Below, piece after piece: positions 31,438-40,130 of a stretch of 44,385 nucleotides of DNA. The DNA is from Coriobacteriales bacterium (GTDB taxonomy: Bacteria > Actinomycetota > Coriobacteriia > Coriobacteriales > UBA8131): the NCBI GenBank assembly GCA_031256715.1, contig JAIRQA010000123.1:1-44385 (forward strand). Reading direction: 5' to 3'. The position numbers and the translations under genes are program-made. The notes beneath the pieces are model-generated. The model saw only the letters and a list, made by a program, of their open reading frames with translations, had not been told where the DNA came from and did not search any database. Position 1 is the first letter of the stretch. Every line of letters starts with the position of its first letter.

Positions 31438-31998
31438 TCAGAGTTCCCTTAGACGCGGATTCCGACAATCTTTTGCAGAGAGAATCGGAAGCGTCTCGCC
31501 TAAGATGCCTGCCGCTTCTAATGGCCAAGCAATTGCCAAATCTGAGTCGTCCCATGCCAGGCCACCCTCATCTTCTGGATGATAAAATTCATCGCATTTG
31601 TAGGCAAATTCTGCCACATCGCTTATGGTAAGAAAACCATGTGCCAAACCTCTTGGTATAAAGAGCTGTTTTAGGTTATCTGCAGAAAGTTCTACGCCTA
31701 CCCATTTCCCATATGTTGGGCTATTTTTGCGAATATCTACCGCCACATCCCAGACAGCGCCTTTTAGCACACGTACCAATTTGGCTTGCGGAAATTGCCT
31801 CTGAAAGTGCAGTCCACGCAAAACGCCACGTAAAGACGAACTCTGGTTGTCTTGTACAAACTGTGTCTGAATGCCTCCGGCATAGAAGTCAGATTCGTGA
31901 TAGACTTCCATAAAGTAACCACGCTCATCGCCAAACTTTTTAGGTTCAACAATAATAACGCCATCAACATCTGTGGGTATGAACTTAAAATTGCTCAC
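31438..31998 (-). CDS. rmlC: dTDP-4-dehydrorhamnose 3,5-epimerase
   Basis: RmlC makes the third step of dTDP-L-rhamnose synthesis, epimerising C3 and C5 of dTDP-4-keto-6-deoxyglucose. Cupin-family signatures are clear: FGDERGYFMEVYHESDF, LRGLHFQ with the catalytic histidine, AVDIRKNSPTYGKWVGVELS and IPRGLAHGFLT. The preferred start is the GTG at 31998, giving MSNFKFIPTDVDG (186 residues) with GAAAG upstream; a TTG at 32019 would add 7 residues. The gene follows the GT2 gene by 47 bases in the leftward rhamnose cluster. Confidence 0.92.
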   Translation of the reverse strand: MSNFKFIPTDVDGVIIVEPKKFGDERGYFMEVYHESDFYAGGIQTQFVQDNQSSSLRGVLRGLHFQRQFPQAKLVRVLKGAVWDVAVDIRKNSPTYGKWVGVELSADNLKQLFIPRGLAHGFLTISDVAEFAYKCDEFYHPEDEGGLAWDDSDLAIAWPLEAAGILGETLPILSAKDCRNPRLREL

Positions 31999-32045
31999 TG
32001 GTACTCTACTTTCTAACAACTAGCTTTAAAAAACTTTTCTGAAAA

Positions 32046-32834
32046 TTATCTGTAACACATCGCCCATTCAGGCACTTGTGCCGCACGCTCATTTAAAGCC
32101 ATAAATAAATTTCCACGCCACTTCATCATCTGAATCAGACCTGTTGGTAAACGCTCTAGCTGGGTAGCGTTTGCGCCATGCCGTCTGTATTTTATCAGCT
32201 GTTTGCGATAAAAAGCAACAGCACCATAGCGTTCGGCCATCACACCTATCCATTGGTCATGCATAGGAATATTTGGTGGGAATGGCAAAATCCATCTTCT
32301 AAATTCGCTGCGAAATGCCATACAGGCACCCACAAAGTGATTTTGAATAATGTTATTCATTTGCCCTTTGTTTGTGCCTCTAAGCTCAAAATAAGAATGA
32401 TGAATGGGTGTTAGGTTTTCGTCGGTGACAATGGCATCATGTAGTAGCACAGCAATACTTGACATCTGAAACGCAGCAGAAATTTCTGCTACCTTACCAG
32501 GAAGCCAGACATCGTCTTGGTCTGCCAGAAAAATCAAATCGCCAGTGGCAAGGCAAATGGCGTTCTGAAAATTGGCAATGACACCTTTCCCCGGGCCTTC
32601 AACAACCTTTATTATGGGGCTGCTTTGGGCAAACTGACGCGCCAGAGCTAAAGTATTGTCTTCTGATGGGTCTACAGAGATAATAAGTTCGTCACCTGCG
32701 AATGCCTCTTTATAAATGCCATCAGAATTAAGCCCTGCAGCACGTGGCGGTGCTAACTGCATCAAGATAGACGCTACTTGGTCTAGCAAGAAGCGCTCTC
32801 CATTTTTTGCTGCCAATGCAACTGAAATTCTCAT
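32046..32834 (-). CDS. Glycosyltransferase family 2, rhamnosyltransferase-like
   Basis: A 262-residue GT-A glycosyltransferase with the nucleotide-sugar region ending in LADQDDVW (D105-D108 region) and the downstream acceptor/catalytic block MHDQWIGVMAERYG (H192-D193). This arrangement is like RgpB-type rhamnosyltransferases. The start at 32834 gives MRISVALAAKNGERF and overlaps the rmlB stop by four bases (ATGA), a sign of translational coupling, so it most likely uses the dTDP-rhamnose made by its neighbours. An upstream start would add 21 residues encoded inside rmlB. The acceptor is unknown; a lipid-linked GlcNAc made by the WecA-type enzyme in this window is a plausible guess. Confidence 0.82.
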   Translation of the reverse strand: MRISVALAAKNGERFLLDQVASILMQLAPPRAAGLNSDGIYKEAFAGDELIISVDPSEDNTLALARQFAQSSPIIKVVEGPGKGVIANFQNAICLATGDLIFLADQDDVWLPGKVAEISAAFQMSSIAVLLHDAIVTDENLTPIHHSYFELRGTNKGQMNNIIQNHFVGACMAFRSEFRRWILPFPPNIPMHDQWIGVMAERYGAVAFYRKQLIKYRRHGANATQLERLPTGLIQMMKWRGNLFMALNERAAQVPEWAMCYR

Positions 32835-33916
32835 CTTTTTGCGTACATCTCCTGATAATAATGTTGATAAGCGCCAGAGGTTACGTGCTCGACCCATTCG
32901 GGATTGCTAAGGTACCATTGGATTGTCTTAACGATACCGTCCTCAAAGCTAGTTTCTGGCTGCCAACCTAAAGCATCACCAATTTTCTTTGGATCGATAC
33001 CATAGCGTCGGTCGTGGCCTTTGCGATCTGTAACATGGGCAATAAGTGCTTCTGTGACCTTAGGGTCTACATGGGCTGCAACCTCGGCGATTATTGTGCG
33101 CACAATTTGCATGTTTGTGCGTTCATTGTGACCGCCAATATTGTAAACCTCGCCTACTTCTCCACATTTTAATACAAGTTCTATAGCCTTACAATGATCT
33201 AGGACATACAACCAATCGCGCACCTGAAGGCCATCGCCATAAACAGGCAGCTCTTTGTGTTGCAAGGCGTTATTTAACATGAGGGGGATAAGCTTTTCCG
33301 GGAACTGAAAAGGACCATAGTTATTTGAGCAGCGTGTGATATTAATTGGCAGGCGGTAAGTGTCGCCAAAAGCCTTTACCAGCATGTCTGCAGAGGCCTT
33401 GCTGGCAGAGTATGGGCTATGCGGGTCTAATGGCGTTTGCTCTGTAAAAAAGCCTGTCTCGCCCAGTGAGCCATAAACTTCGTCGGTAGAAACTTGCAAG
33501 TAACGCACACCATCGCGGTAACAATCATTGCCATTAGTGTCTGTGCCCTGAAGCCAGAGGTCGCGTGCGCATTGCAAGAGATTTACGGTACCCAAAACAT
33601 TTGTTTGTACAAAAATTTGTGGATTGCTTATAGAGCGGTCTACGTGGCTTTCGGCGGCAAAGTTTACAACATAATCTGGATTATACTCAGAAAAAATCTG
33701 GCGCATCGCCTTGGCATCACAGATGTCTGCCTGTATGAATATGTGGCGTGGATCATTGGCAATAGATGCTAAATTCTCTAGATTGCCAGCGTAAGTGAGC
33801 TTGTCTACGTTAATGATTTTAACTTCGCGCCCGCTTAAGTCTGCTTCTGATAGCACATGAAGCAGATAGTTTGAACCAATAAAGCCGGCGCCACCGGTTA
33901 CCAAATAGGTTGTCAT
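32831..33916 (-). CDS. rmlB: dTDP-glucose 4,6-dehydratase
   Basis: RmlB converts dTDP-glucose to dTDP-4-keto-6-deoxyglucose, the second step of dTDP-rhamnose synthesis. The 361-residue extended SDR protein has TGGAGFIGSNY (NAD binding, residues 7-17), the catalytic T144-D145-E146 (STDEVYG), and Y169-x3-K173 (YSASK). GFIG, NFAAESHVDRS and the RCSNNYGPFQFPEKLIP block are diagnostic. GAAAGGA lies before the ATG. The gene shares four bases with the following glycosyltransferase gene. Confidence 0.95.
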   Translation of the reverse strand: MTTYLVTGGAGFIGSNYLLHVLSEADLSGREVKIINVDKLTYAGNLENLASIANDPRHIFIQADICDAKAMRQIFSEYNPDYVVNFAAESHVDRSISNPQIFVQTNVLGTVNLLQCARDLWLQGTDTNGNDCYRDGVRYLQVSTDEVYGSLGETGFFTEQTPLDPHSPYSASKASADMLVKAFGDTYRLPINITRCSNNYGPFQFPEKLIPLMLNNALQHKELPVYGDGLQVRDWLYVLDHCKAIELVLKCGEVGEVYNIGGHNERTNMQIVRTIIAEVAAHVDPKVTEALIAHVTDRKGHDRRYGIDPKKIGDALGWQPETSFEDGIVKTIQWYLSNPEWVEHVTSGAYQHYYQEMYAKR

Positions 33917-34014
33917 TACATTTCCTTTCGTTACTGCGAAAACACATCGTTAACAAACATAATTACAAAAATGCTTTTAATAAAAAATGCTTTTAATAAC
34001 AGTTACATAAACGC

Positions 34015-34917
34015 CTATAAAAGCAACTCTGGATATGACTTTAGATATGAATTTAGTGCCACACGCCAGTCTCGCATCTTGTCGTTTATAGTGTTGTTTA
34101 AGCGCGAATTATCTAATGCCGAGAAGTGCGGGCGCGCCGCCGGTCTGGGAAACTCCGCGCTTGTGCATGGGGTTTTAGTGCATGGTATGTTAGCGATGTC
34201 TACGATTGCCGATGCGAAATCAAACCACGAACAAATGCCATTTCCAGTGCAATTGTAGACGCCAAAATGTTCGGTTAGAGCTAGCTTAAGTAACATATGC
34301 ACCAAATCATTGGCATTGGTTGGGTTGCCGTATTGGTCTGAAACTACCTTAATGTTGCCATTTTCTTGTGCTAGACGCAATATTGTTTTAACAAAGTTAT
34401 TACCCTTTTTGCCATAAAGCCAAGCGGTTCTAACAATAAAGTAACGTTTACATTGTGCTTGCACCTGTAGCTCGCCCGCAAGCTTAGTTTTGCCATAGAC
34501 GCTGCGTGGGCAAGGCGAATCAAGTTCTGTACGGGCTACTTCCTCTTCGCCAGAAAATACGTAATCTGTAGAGATGTGCACCAACTTGCTGCCAGACTCG
34601 CTTGCGGCTTTAGCAATATTGCCAACAGCGTCTGCATTTAAGGCTTGTGCCAACACAGAGTCACTCTCGCAGGCATCAACATTGGTATATGCGGCGCAGT
34701 TTATAATGATGTCGGGGCGAACGTCACGTATAAAGGCACAAGTTGTAGCTGCATCTGTAATATCTAGTGTGTCAGAGTCAGTTGCTATTATGCTAGCATG
34801 CTCGTATGCTTTTGGAATCGGTCCCATATCTGTGTTGCCTTGGGATAAAACGCTTTGCAGCTCGTTTCCCAATTGACCATTGGCACCTGTAATAAGTATC
34901 TTTATCTGTTCGCTCAT
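34015..34917 (-). CDS. rmlD: dTDP-4-dehydrorhamnose reductase
   Basis: RmlD performs the final NAD(P)H-dependent reduction that gives dTDP-L-rhamnose. The 300-residue SDR protein has GANGQLGNEL (residues 11-20), NCAAYTNVDACE, ISTDYVFSG and the catalytic Y141-x3-K145 (YGKTKLAGE). It is separated from rmlA by 64 bases containing three copies of a ~19-base repeat (ACCATTAATCTTGCTAGCT type), and from rmlB by 98 bases with a duplicated ATGCTTTTAATA word. AGAGAG precedes the start codon. Confidence 0.94.
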   Translation of the reverse strand: MSEQIKILITGANGQLGNELQSVLSQGNTDMGPIPKAYEHASIIATDSDTLDITDAATTCAFIRDVRPDIIINCAAYTNVDACESDSVLAQALNADAVGNIAKAASESGSKLVHISTDYVFSGEEEVARTELDSPCPRSVYGKTKLAGELQVQAQCKRYFIVRTAWLYGKKGNNFVKTILRLAQENGNIKVVSDQYGNPTNANDLVHMLLKLALTEHFGVYNCTGNGICSWFDFASAIVDIANIPCTKTPCTSAEFPRPAARPHFSALDNSRLNNTINDKMRDWRVALNSYLKSYPELLL

Positions 34918-34981
34918 TTAATCTCTCTGGTCACCATTAATCTTGCTAGCTACCATTAATCTTGCTAGCTACCTTTAATCG

Positions 34982-35875
34982 CTAGTCGCTGTTCGTAATA
35001 AATAAAATACGATTATCGGCCACGTTGTGTAGGTGTTCGGCATACGCAGATTTGCCATAACAGTCTGCGGCATTGTGCAAATCATCGCAATTAATCCATC
35101 CATTACGATAAGCAATCTCTTCTAATGCAGAAAGCACCAGTCCTTGTCGTTCCTGAACCACTTTAACAAATTGGGCGGCATCATAAAGGCTGCCTACCGT
35201 GCCAGTGTCTAGCCAAGTGTAGCCACGACCTAGAACTACAACGTCTAGCGAACCATCCTCAAGATACAAACGGTTAAGATCGGTTATCTCTAGCTCGCCG
35301 CGTGCAGATGGTTTAATTTGCTTGGCAAACTCGCAAACGCGCTCATCATAAAAGTATAAACCAGTAACGCAGTGGTTAGAACGGGGGTTTGCCGGTTTCT
35401 CCTCTAAAGAAAGCGCTTTGCCATTCTCATCAAATTCGACGATGCCAAAACGCTGTGGGTCGTCTACATAATAGCCAAAAAGTCTGGCACCATGCTCTAA
35501 TGCCGCGCATGTGCGCAAGTGCCGCGTTAGTCCATTGCCATAAAAGATGTTGTCTCCCAAAATTAAGGCGCAGGGACTGCCAGAAACATAGTATTCACCT
35601 ATCAAAAATGCCTGCGCTAAGCCACCGGGAGTAGGCTGAACGGCATAGGAAAGATTGATGCCATACCGTGAGCCATCGCCTAGTAGGCGCTCGAAGTTTG
35701 GCAAATCATGTGGAGTTGATATAACCAAGATATCGCGTATGCCTGCAAGCATTAAGGTGCTTAGTGGATAATAAATTAGTGGCTTGTCATAAACCGGCAG
35801 CAGTTGTTTTGATGTAACCAACGTAAGTGGGTAAAGCCTGGTTCCAGCTCCTCCTGCAAGTATGATACCTTTCAT
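34982..35875 (-). CDS. rmlA: Glucose-1-phosphate thymidylyltransferase
   Basis: RmlA makes dTDP-glucose from glucose 1-phosphate and dTTP and is the regulated first step of the rhamnose pathway. The 297-residue product begins with the nucleotidyltransferase signature [20 protein letters not shown] and contains [25 protein letters not shown] and YTWLDTGT, all typical. GAGAGGAAGGG lies before the ATG. It is the first gene of the leftward cluster rmlA-rmlD-rmlB-GT2-rmlC-pyrE. The 149 bases upstream contain repeats of AATCTGTG but no convincing promoter. Confidence 0.95.
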   Translation of the reverse strand: MKGIILAGGAGTRLYPLTLVTSKQLLPVYDKPLIYYPLSTLMLAGIRDILVISTPHDLPNFERLLGDGSRYGINLSYAVQPTPGGLAQAFLIGEYYVSGSPCALILGDNIFYGNGLTRHLRTCAALEHGARLFGYYVDDPQRFGIVEFDENGKALSLEEKPANPRSNHCVTGLYFYDERVCEFAKQIKPSARGELEITDLNRLYLEDGSLDVVVLGRGYTWLDTGTVGSLYDAAQFVKVVQERQGLVLSALEEIAYRNGWINCDDLHNAADCYGKSAYAEHLHNVADNRILFITNSD

Positions 35876-36024
35876 TGTCCCTTCCTCTCTTGTTGTTTTC
35901 TAATCTGTGTCGTTTCTTAATCTGTGCAACTGCTTAATCTTTCAAGTTTTTTGTTTAAATAAGTGTTTTTTATGCTAGCACGCTAAGTGTATCTTTATGA
36001 CTTACTTAGGTTAAACACTTCTGC

Positions 36025-37398
36025 CTATATATTTGGTGGCTCACCTGCACGTATTCTTGCCATCATCTGCGAGAAGTCTGGCTCGACGACGCCCAAGAAA
36101 GAAATGCCATCGTGGTTGTTAAAGTAAGTGGGAACCGTCGCTGTGTTCATCGTATCTGCATTCATGCCCCTAAGCTTGTTGATAAGATCTAGTGCATCCA
36201 TTAATTGCATGTCGGTTGCGATGCAGCTAGAAAGCTTTTCTGCCATGCCGGGAATTTGAGTTGGCGGAGCAGAAAGAACCTTTTTTGCGACTGCCTTAAC
36301 CAACAACTGTTGGTTTTTTACGCGAGTTAAGTCGCCATCTACATAGTCGCGGCTACGGCTCATGACTAAGGCCTGCTCTCCATTTAGGTGCTGTTGGCCG
36401 GCATAAATCGTAATGCCATCTAAAGAAATGTCTGTGGGAACATTAACATCTATGCCGCCTAGGATGTCAACCAAAGAAATAACTCCCTCAAAGTCTATCT
36501 CTGCGTAATGCGCAATTTGCACGTCACAAAGCTTGTTTACTGCTTTAACTGCACCAGCTGGCCCATCGTAGGCAAAAGCTGCATTAATCTTTATATTGCC
36601 ATAAGACTCATAGACAATCTCTGTATCGCGGGGAATAGAGAGTATGGTTATCTGCGCGTTAGTGGGGTCTGTGCGCACCAGCATCATGGTGTCTGATCGT
36701 CCTGCGCCGGCATTGCCGGTATCGCGGGAGTCTGACCCAATCAGCAATACATAAAATGGTTCATTGGGAGTCGCTCGTTCTATTAACACGCTTTCTAAAG
36801 ATTTTAAGACATCAGAATCTAGCTTAATATTGTCTGTAACACGTGAGTAAAAGAGTAGCGCCCAAACCCCCGTAGCAACAAGCAATAATGCCAAAGCAGA
36901 ACTGGCTGCTATAATCACACGTTTTTTTGTTAGAATGCCATTGCCTTTGCGAGCATTTTGACGCGCTTCGGCTACACCGTTTCCTCTTGTAGACACAGCA
37001 GTTCTGCTTCTGGCAGTATGTGTGTTTCTTGCGCTGCGCGCGTTACCTGCGTTTCGCGTATTCCTTGTATCCCGTGTGCTACTTGTATCCCACGTATCCC
37101 GCGCACTCCTCGCATTACTTGTGCTTCTTGTACTAGCCGCAGCAGATCTGTTTCTGGCACTGTGAGCATTGCTTGCAGCGTTTGTGCTGCTCGTGCTCCT
37201 GGCACTGTGAGCATTGCTTGCAGCGTTTGTGCTTCTTGCGTTATTCGTGTTTCTTGTGCTACGTGCGGCATCTGCACAATGCGCCGGGACATAAGCATCA
37301 ACTTGGCGATTGCGCTCGTTAATTGCTTTTCTAGAAAATGCTGATACAGTATTTGCACGCTTAGAGGCAGATGATTTTTGTGATTTGCTTGGATTCAT
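36025..37398 (-). CDS. LytR-CpsA-Psr (LCP) family glycopolymer ligase
   Basis: LCP proteins transfer lipid-linked glycopolymers (teichoic acids, capsule, arabinogalactan) to peptidoglycan outside the membrane. After a membrane helix (about 160-183) comes the LCP domain: LLIGSDSRDTGNAGAGRSDTMM, ILSIPRDTEI, and the later HLNGEQALVMSRSRDYVDGDLTRVKNQQLL block with its conserved arginines. The first 150 residues are an intracellular, low-complexity R/N/S/T/A tail containing tandem repeats, including a 35-base duplication (37154-37188 and 37199-37233, period 45 bases). No Shine-Dalgarno sequence is seen; a TATAAT lies 6 bases before the ATG, so translation is probably leaderless. With the rhamnose cluster beside it, attaching a rhamnose-containing wall glycan is a reasonable inference. 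Confidence 0.9.
   Translation of the reverse strand: MNPSKSQKSSASKRANTVSAFSRKAINERNRQVDAYVPAHCADAARSTRNTNNARSTNAASNAHSARSTSSTNAASNAHSARNRSAAASTRSTSNARSARDTWDTSSTRDTRNTRNAGNARSARNTHTARSRTAVSTRGNGVAEARQNARKGNGILTKKRVIIAASSALALLLVATGVWALLFYSRVTDNIKLDSDVLKSLESVLIERATPNEPFYVLLIGSDSRDTGNAGAGRSDTMMLVRTDPTNAQITILSIPRDTEIVYESYGNIKINAAFAYDGPAGAVKAVNKLCDVQIAHYAEIDFEGVISLVDILGGIDVNVPTDISLDGITIYAGQQHLNGEQALVMSRSRDYVDGDLTRVKNQQLLVKAVAKKVLSAPPTQIPGMAEKLSSCIATDMQLMDALDLINKLRGMNADTMNTATVPTYFNNHDGISFLGVVEPDFSQMMARIRAGEPPNI
37154..37233. repeat. 35-bp direct repeat, period 45, in the LCP gene
   Basis: CTGGCACTGTGAGCATTGCT and the next 15 bases occur at 37154-37188 and 37199-37233. The 45-base period equals 15 codons, so the LCP frame is kept. 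Weaker related repeats extend through about 37010-37270. Confidence 0.9.
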
Positions 37399-37404
37399 AA
37401 AGAA

Positions 37405-37410
37405 ATTATA
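37405..37410 (-). promoter_or_regulatory. Extended -10 box giving a leaderless LCP transcript
   Basis: On the minus strand TGGTATAAT places a perfect extended -10 box 6 bases before the ATG at 37398. RNA would start at the start codon itself, and no ribosome binding site is present. Confidence 0.65.
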
Positions 37411-37561
37411 CCAGAATAGGCTAAATTGCCAGTAACCGCAATGTTACAGAAGAATCAGGGTATGAATTACAAGAAAAAGGGAACAAGCATTGGGGACAAG
37501 CGCGTGGCTAGACGTTCTTGCGCGGACGAAAGCACAATTAATATGTCGAGAAGAACGCTAC

Positions 37562-37577
37562 CTCACGTAAACGTGAG
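37562..37577. repeat. CTCACGT-AA-ACGTGAG hairpin
   Basis: A perfect 7-bp palindrome about 50 bases beyond the wecA-like stop. The core CTCACGTAAACG also appears in the loop of the terminator at 27017-27060. It may be a small dispersed repeat or a weak terminator without a U tract. Confidence 0.5.
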
Positions 37578-37625
37578 TCGGTCATCTTTGCATGAACGAA
37601 CCGCGAACGATATTTGGCGAGCTCC

Positions 37626-38738
37626 CTAGCGTTTAAGCATTCCCAGCCAGCCAAAAGCGGCAATAGATGCTGCCATTGCGATGGCTAATAGTGCTAAGGC
37701 AACAGGTCCTGGGGAAAGAAACATTAAAACTCCGCAGGCAGAAAGCGCTAACATCCATAGCGCAACGATTGCCAAAGACATTTTGTTTGAGAAGCGCGCA
37801 ATCATACGGTGATGTAAGTGTTCGGCGTCGGCCGAAAAAACTGGGCGTCGCGCTCGCATTCTTCTAACAATTGCCAATAGCGTGTCTAAAATGGGAATTG
37901 CTACAACAACAAGAACTACGGTTACAAGTTTAATAGAAGGCGCGCGCATGACAACAAAAAGCGAAAGCGTTCCTAGCAACATTCCAAGGAACAGCGCGCC
38001 TGAGTCGCCCAAAAAGATTTTAGCCTGAGGCAAATTAACAGGTAAAAAGCCAAGGCAGACGCCAATGGCAAGCACAGCTAAAAGCACAGTTGCGGGTTGT
38101 TGTGTGAGCGCAGACATTACCAACAAGGCAATGGCGGCAATTCCTGCCACTGTGGTCGCTAAACCGTCTATGCCATCTATAAGGTTGATGATGTTGGCAA
38201 AGCTAACCAGATAGAGCACGCTAAGTGGGTATCCTAAGATTCCATCTGGCAGCCACGTAATGTTGGTAGGGCCAAGATATAATACCCATGTCGAGAAAGG
38301 CAGCTGTAGCTCGGTGAAAACAACCCCCGATGACACTATTATGCTAGCAGCAATAATTTGTCCTAACAACTTTAGCTTGGCACTGATGTGCTGAATGTCA
38401 TCAATAAAGCCCACTGCAAGTATGACACATAATCCTATTAAAACGCCAATGTAGCTAACCATATGCTCTGCAGACTCTGTGCTAATGCTAGAAACGTTAA
38501 AGATTCCCTGCCAGCCTAAAAGAGATTCACCAATTATTTCTGTTGTCAGAGCTAAGATTAGTCCAAAGAACAATGCGACGCCACCTAGTCGTGGTGTTAA
38601 GTCCTTGTGAACGCGTCTACCTCCAGGATGATCTAGTGCACCTAAGCGAACAGATGCTTGCTTAGCCAGTGGTGTTGTAGCTAGCGTCCCTATGGCAGCA
38701 ACAACTAAAAGTAAAAGGGGATGAAGTAGTTGTGTCAC
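37626..38738 (-). CDS. WecA/TagO-type undecaprenyl-phosphate N-acetylhexosamine-1-phosphate transferase
   Basis: This 370-residue polytopic membrane protein (about 10-11 helices) belongs to the MraY/WecA family, which starts lipid-linked glycan synthesis by moving a sugar phosphate from a UDP-sugar to undecaprenyl phosphate. Motifs in order: HPGGRRVHKDLTPRLGG, VGFIDD, NLIDGIDGLA, FLGDSGALFLG and, near the end, AEHLHHRM, which separates WecA/TagO forms from MraY. UDP-GlcNAc is the likely donor. The GTG start overlaps the coaBC stop by four bases (GTGA). It may supply the primer for the glycan extended by the GT2 and attached by the LCP protein. Confidence 0.9.
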   Translation of the reverse strand: MTQLLHPLLLLVVAAIGTLATTPLAKQASVRLGALDHPGGRRVHKDLTPRLGGVALFFGLILALTTEIIGESLLGWQGIFNVSSISTESAEHMVSYIGVLIGLCVILAVGFIDDIQHISAKLKLLGQIIAASIIVSSGVVFTELQLPFSTWVLYLGPTNITWLPDGILGYPLSVLYLVSFANIINLIDGIDGLATTVAGIAAIALLVMSALTQQPATVLLAVLAIGVCLGFLPVNLPQAKIFLGDSGALFLGMLLGTLSLFVVMRAPSIKLVTVVLVVVAIPILDTLLAIVRRMRARRPVFSADAEHLHHRMIARFSNKMSLAIVALWMLALSACGVLMFLSPGPVALALLAIAMAASIAAFGWLGMLKR

Positions 38739-40123
38739 GCGTCTGTTCCTTTGGCAGTGGCTTTTGCCGAAAGAGCTTTGACGATCTTGTTTACTATGAT
38801 GCGAGCAAGCTCTGTTTTCTGAACAATATTTGTCTGACTCACACTAACTTTTACGCTTGCGCTGTTCGACAAGTCTTTTATTTGCTCGTCATCTATTGTT
38901 TTGTGTTTTGTATTATTTTTGTCAGAGGCGCTAACAAACCAGACTTTGTTTTGCTTGCTGGCAAACCCCAGACCCGGAACAGAGACATCGTTGGCAACTA
39001 TTAGGTCAGCTTTTTTAGATAGTAGCTTGGCGTGGGCATTGTCAATGATATTTTCTGTTTCGGCAGCGAAGGCAACAATGTATGGTAGATTTGCAGATGG
39101 TTTGTTTAAGTGGTTGTAGGCGCTATGGTTGGCAGTAAGCGTCGCTACTATATCGGGGTTTGCTACCAAAGAGATTTGTGTTTCTGCAGTGTGCTTTTTT
39201 ATTTTTTGCTGAAAGCGCTCTTGGGGTCTAAAGTCTGCGACAGCTGCCGTAAACACAGCAGCATCTGCAACAGAAAATGGTGCTTGGCAGGCATCCAACA
39301 TCTCTAACGCGCTAGTTACTTGCACCAAAGAAATGTTTTTGTGCTTTGGTAATGGCAATGACACAGGGCCAGATACAAGAGTTACAGAAGCGCCGCGCCG
39401 CGCCGCTTCATATGCTACAAGATAACCAGTTAGACCGCTGGATGGGCTGGATATAAAGCGCACTGGATCTAGATACTCGCGGGTAGGTCCTGCGTTAACA
39501 AGCAGGTTTTTGCCAACAAGGTCGCTGCCTACAGAAAGCTCATCAAGTATGGCAGCAGCGATCTTCTCGACATTTGCCAAACGTCCTTCGTCGCTATCGC
39601 CACATGCCAGATAACCGGTTTCGGGCTGAACTATAATCGCGCCTCTTGCGCTTAGTGTCTGAAGTGCGTCTTGCGTTGCTGGGTTTCGCCACATTTGCGC
39701 GTTCATGGCAGGGGCAATCACCAATGGTATGCCAGTAGATGGCGACCATGCAGAAAGAACAGTGGTTGTGAGCAAGTCGTCGGCAACACCATTGGCAATC
39801 TTGTTAAGAATGTTGGCGGTTGCTGGCGCTATTACTAGTATGCTAGCTTCTTTGGCAAGTGAGATATGATGAACAGGAGCGTTGGGTTCATCTACTAGGT
39901 TAATGGCAACTGGTTCACCAGTAAGAGCCTTAAAAGTAGCTGGCGTGACAAACTCAGCCCCGTGCTTAGTCATGACCACCTTTATACGCGTGTCAGGGGT
40001 TGCAGTTTTTTGTAGTTGGCGCACTAACTCACAAGCCTTGTAGGCAGCAATGGAACCAGTAACGCCTAATAGGATTGTCCTTTGCGTGACCTTGGGTTGG
40101 TCGCTATTTGCGTCTGCGGTCAT
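38735..40123 (-). CDS. coaBC: Bifunctional phosphopantothenoylcysteine decarboxylase/phosphopantothenate-cysteine ligase
   Basis: CoaBC catalyses two steps of coenzyme A synthesis. The CoaC half has GVTGSIAAYKA for FMN binding, the catalytic histidine in APVHHISLA (H86), PAMNAQMW, and the clamp cysteine C174 in GYLACGDSDEGRLA. The CoaB half begins at about residue 205 with LLVNAGPTREYLDPVRFISSPSSG and includes AAVADFRP and KKADLIVANDVS. I chose the ATG at 40123 (462 residues), 7 bases after the queD stop, rather than an upstream start inside queD. A hydrophilic stretch near the C-terminus (KNNTKHKTIDDEQIKDLSN) is longer than usual. Its stop overlaps the start of the wecA-like gene. Confidence 0.93.
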   Translation of the reverse strand: MTADANSDQPKVTQRTILLGVTGSIAAYKACELVRQLQKTATPDTRIKVVMTKHGAEFVTPATFKALTGEPVAINLVDEPNAPVHHISLAKEASILVIAPATANILNKIANGVADDLLTTTVLSAWSPSTGIPLVIAPAMNAQMWRNPATQDALQTLSARGAIIVQPETGYLACGDSDEGRLANVEKIAAAILDELSVGSDLVGKNLLVNAGPTREYLDPVRFISSPSSGLTGYLVAYEAARRGASVTLVSGPVSLPLPKHKNISLVQVTSALEMLDACQAPFSVADAAVFTAAVADFRPQERFQQKIKKHTAETQISLVANPDIVATLTANHSAYNHLNKPSANLPYIVAFAAETENIIDNAHAKLLSKKADLIVANDVSVPGLGFASKQNKVWFVSASDKNNTKHKTIDDEQIKDLSNSASVKVSVSQTNIVQKTELARIIVNKIVKALSAKATAKGTDA

Positions 40124-40130
40124 TTGCGCA

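Noticed and set aside
36958-37344. 128-residue cysteine-rich frame opposite the LCP gene
   Set aside because: It mirrors the repetitive R/N/S/T tail of the LCP protein on the other strand and has no support of its own.
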